From: Gracilibacillus massiliensis
Lineage (GTDB): Bacteria > Bacillota > Bacilli > Bacillales > Amphibacillaceae
Direction of reading: 5' to 3'
Assembly: GCF_001458115.1 (NCBI RefSeq)
Contig: NZ_CZRP01000009.1
Span: 228,113 to 292,112 of the forward strand
Length of the DNA: 64,000 nt
Positions 63,566 through 64,000 of this stretch are shown in pieces. Position 1 is the stretch's first letter, and every line of letters starts with the position of its first letter. Both the position numbers and the translations under genes were made by a program. The notes beneath the pieces were generated by a model. It had not been told where the DNA came from. It ran no database searches and saw only the letters and a program-made list of their open reading frames with translations.

Positions 63566-63640
63566 TGGCTCCACAGGTAGGATTCGAACCTACGACCGAT
63601 CGGTTAACAGCCGATTGCTCTACCACTGAGCTACTGTGGA
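63566..63640 (-). tRNA. tRNA-Asn (GTT)
   Basis: 75 bases, CCA encoded after G. Anticodon loop CTGTTAA; nearly identical to my recollection of Bacillus tRNA-Asn. First tRNA after 5S. Confidence 0.95.
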
Positions 63641-63679
63641 ATAATCAGTAATGATAGCTTCTCAAAGCTGAAATATATG

Positions 63680-63795
63680 CCTGGCAACGTCCTACTCTTG
63701 CAGGGGCGCGAGCCCCAACTACCATGGGCGCTGGAGAGCTTAACTACTGTGTTCGGCATGGGAACAGGTGTGACCTCTCCGCTATCGTTACCAGA
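63680..63795 (-). rRNA. rrf: 5S ribosomal RNA
   Basis: About 116 bases on the minus strand: begins TCTGGTAACGATAGC, has the conserved CACACCTGTTCCCATGCCGA and AGTTAAGCTCTCCAGCGCC blocks and closes with GTTGCCAGGC. Ends are placed by helix I pairing, so they may be off by one or two bases. Confidence 0.95.
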
Positions 63796-63885
63796 CTCGG
63801 CTTATATTATAACAAAAGGGATATACCCTAAAAACTAGATAAGAAGTAAAACAAGCTTCAAACAAACCGTAACTTATTAGTATAG

Positions 63886-64000
63886 ATAAGTCCTCGATCG
63901 ATTAGTATTCGTCAGCTGCACATGTCACCATGCTTCCACCTCGAACCTATCTACCTCATCGTCTCTGAGGGATCTTACTCTATCGAATAGATGGGAAGTC
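63886..64000 (-). rRNA. rrl: 23S ribosomal RNA, 3' end
   Basis: The minus strand reads the 3' terminal part of 23S, including GTGACATGTGCAGCTGACGA and the closing AATACTAATCGATCGAGGAC. The gene continues beyond the right edge. The 3' end position is approximate. Confidence 0.93.

Overview
The window is low-GC Firmicute DNA and looks like a member of the Bacillaceae, probably a halophilic or halotolerant genus close to Gracilibacillus or Oceanobacillus (inferred, not proven). The evidence is strong AGGAGG-type ribosome sites, frequent TTG starts, the sigW-rsiW and cdaA-cdaR-glmM-glmS order with a glmS ribozyme, and a Bacillus-type tRNA cluster beside 5S and 23S rRNA.

Layout. Positions 1-20.7 kb are ordinary chromosome: the end of a compatible-solute-type ABC transporter (ATPase plus a permease/binding-protein fusion), a VOC protein, a RelE/Phd toxin-antitoxin pair with a perfect palindromic operator, a secreted phosphodiesterase, a glycolipid glycosyltransferase operon, a purine permease, a LysM-NlpC/P60 cell-wall hydrolase, a DUF2207 membrane protein behind a SigW-type promoter, a soluble chemoreceptor, and a Fic protein with a small partner. 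Positions 20.9-28.0 kb are mobile-element debris: a frameshifted histidine-kinase remnant joined to the first codons of a lacI-type gene, then an IS66 element whose transposase gene is split by a three-recombinase (RIT-type) element.

Positions 28.1-54.2 kb form a carbohydrate island. Operon A (37.5 to 28.1 kb, minus strand) encodes a CUT1 sugar importer, a GH32-like enzyme, a VOC protein, a YesM/YesN-type two-component system and a ROK fructokinase. Operon B (42.2 to 37.9 kb, minus) encodes a second CUT1 importer and a GH172 (DUF2961) enzyme; it diverges from a second YesM/YesN pair. Operon C (54.2 to 46.0 kb, minus) encodes a double-domain LacI-type regulator, a ribose/fructose-class ABC importer, an unrecognised 475-residue protein and a second fructokinase. 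GH172, GH32 and two fructokinases together suggest uptake and cleavage of fructose-containing saccharides, possibly difructose dianhydrides or other alpha-fructosides; this is inference. About 410 bp at the left edge (21.58-21.99 kb) is repeated in the same orientation at the right edge (54.09-54.50 kb), so direct repeats flank the island.

Positions 54.9-64 kb return to core genome: glmS with its ribozyme, glmM, cdaR, cdaA (c-di-AMP synthesis), rsiW, sigW with its autoregulatory promoter, nine tRNA genes, 5S rRNA and the 3' end of 23S rRNA, all on the minus strand.
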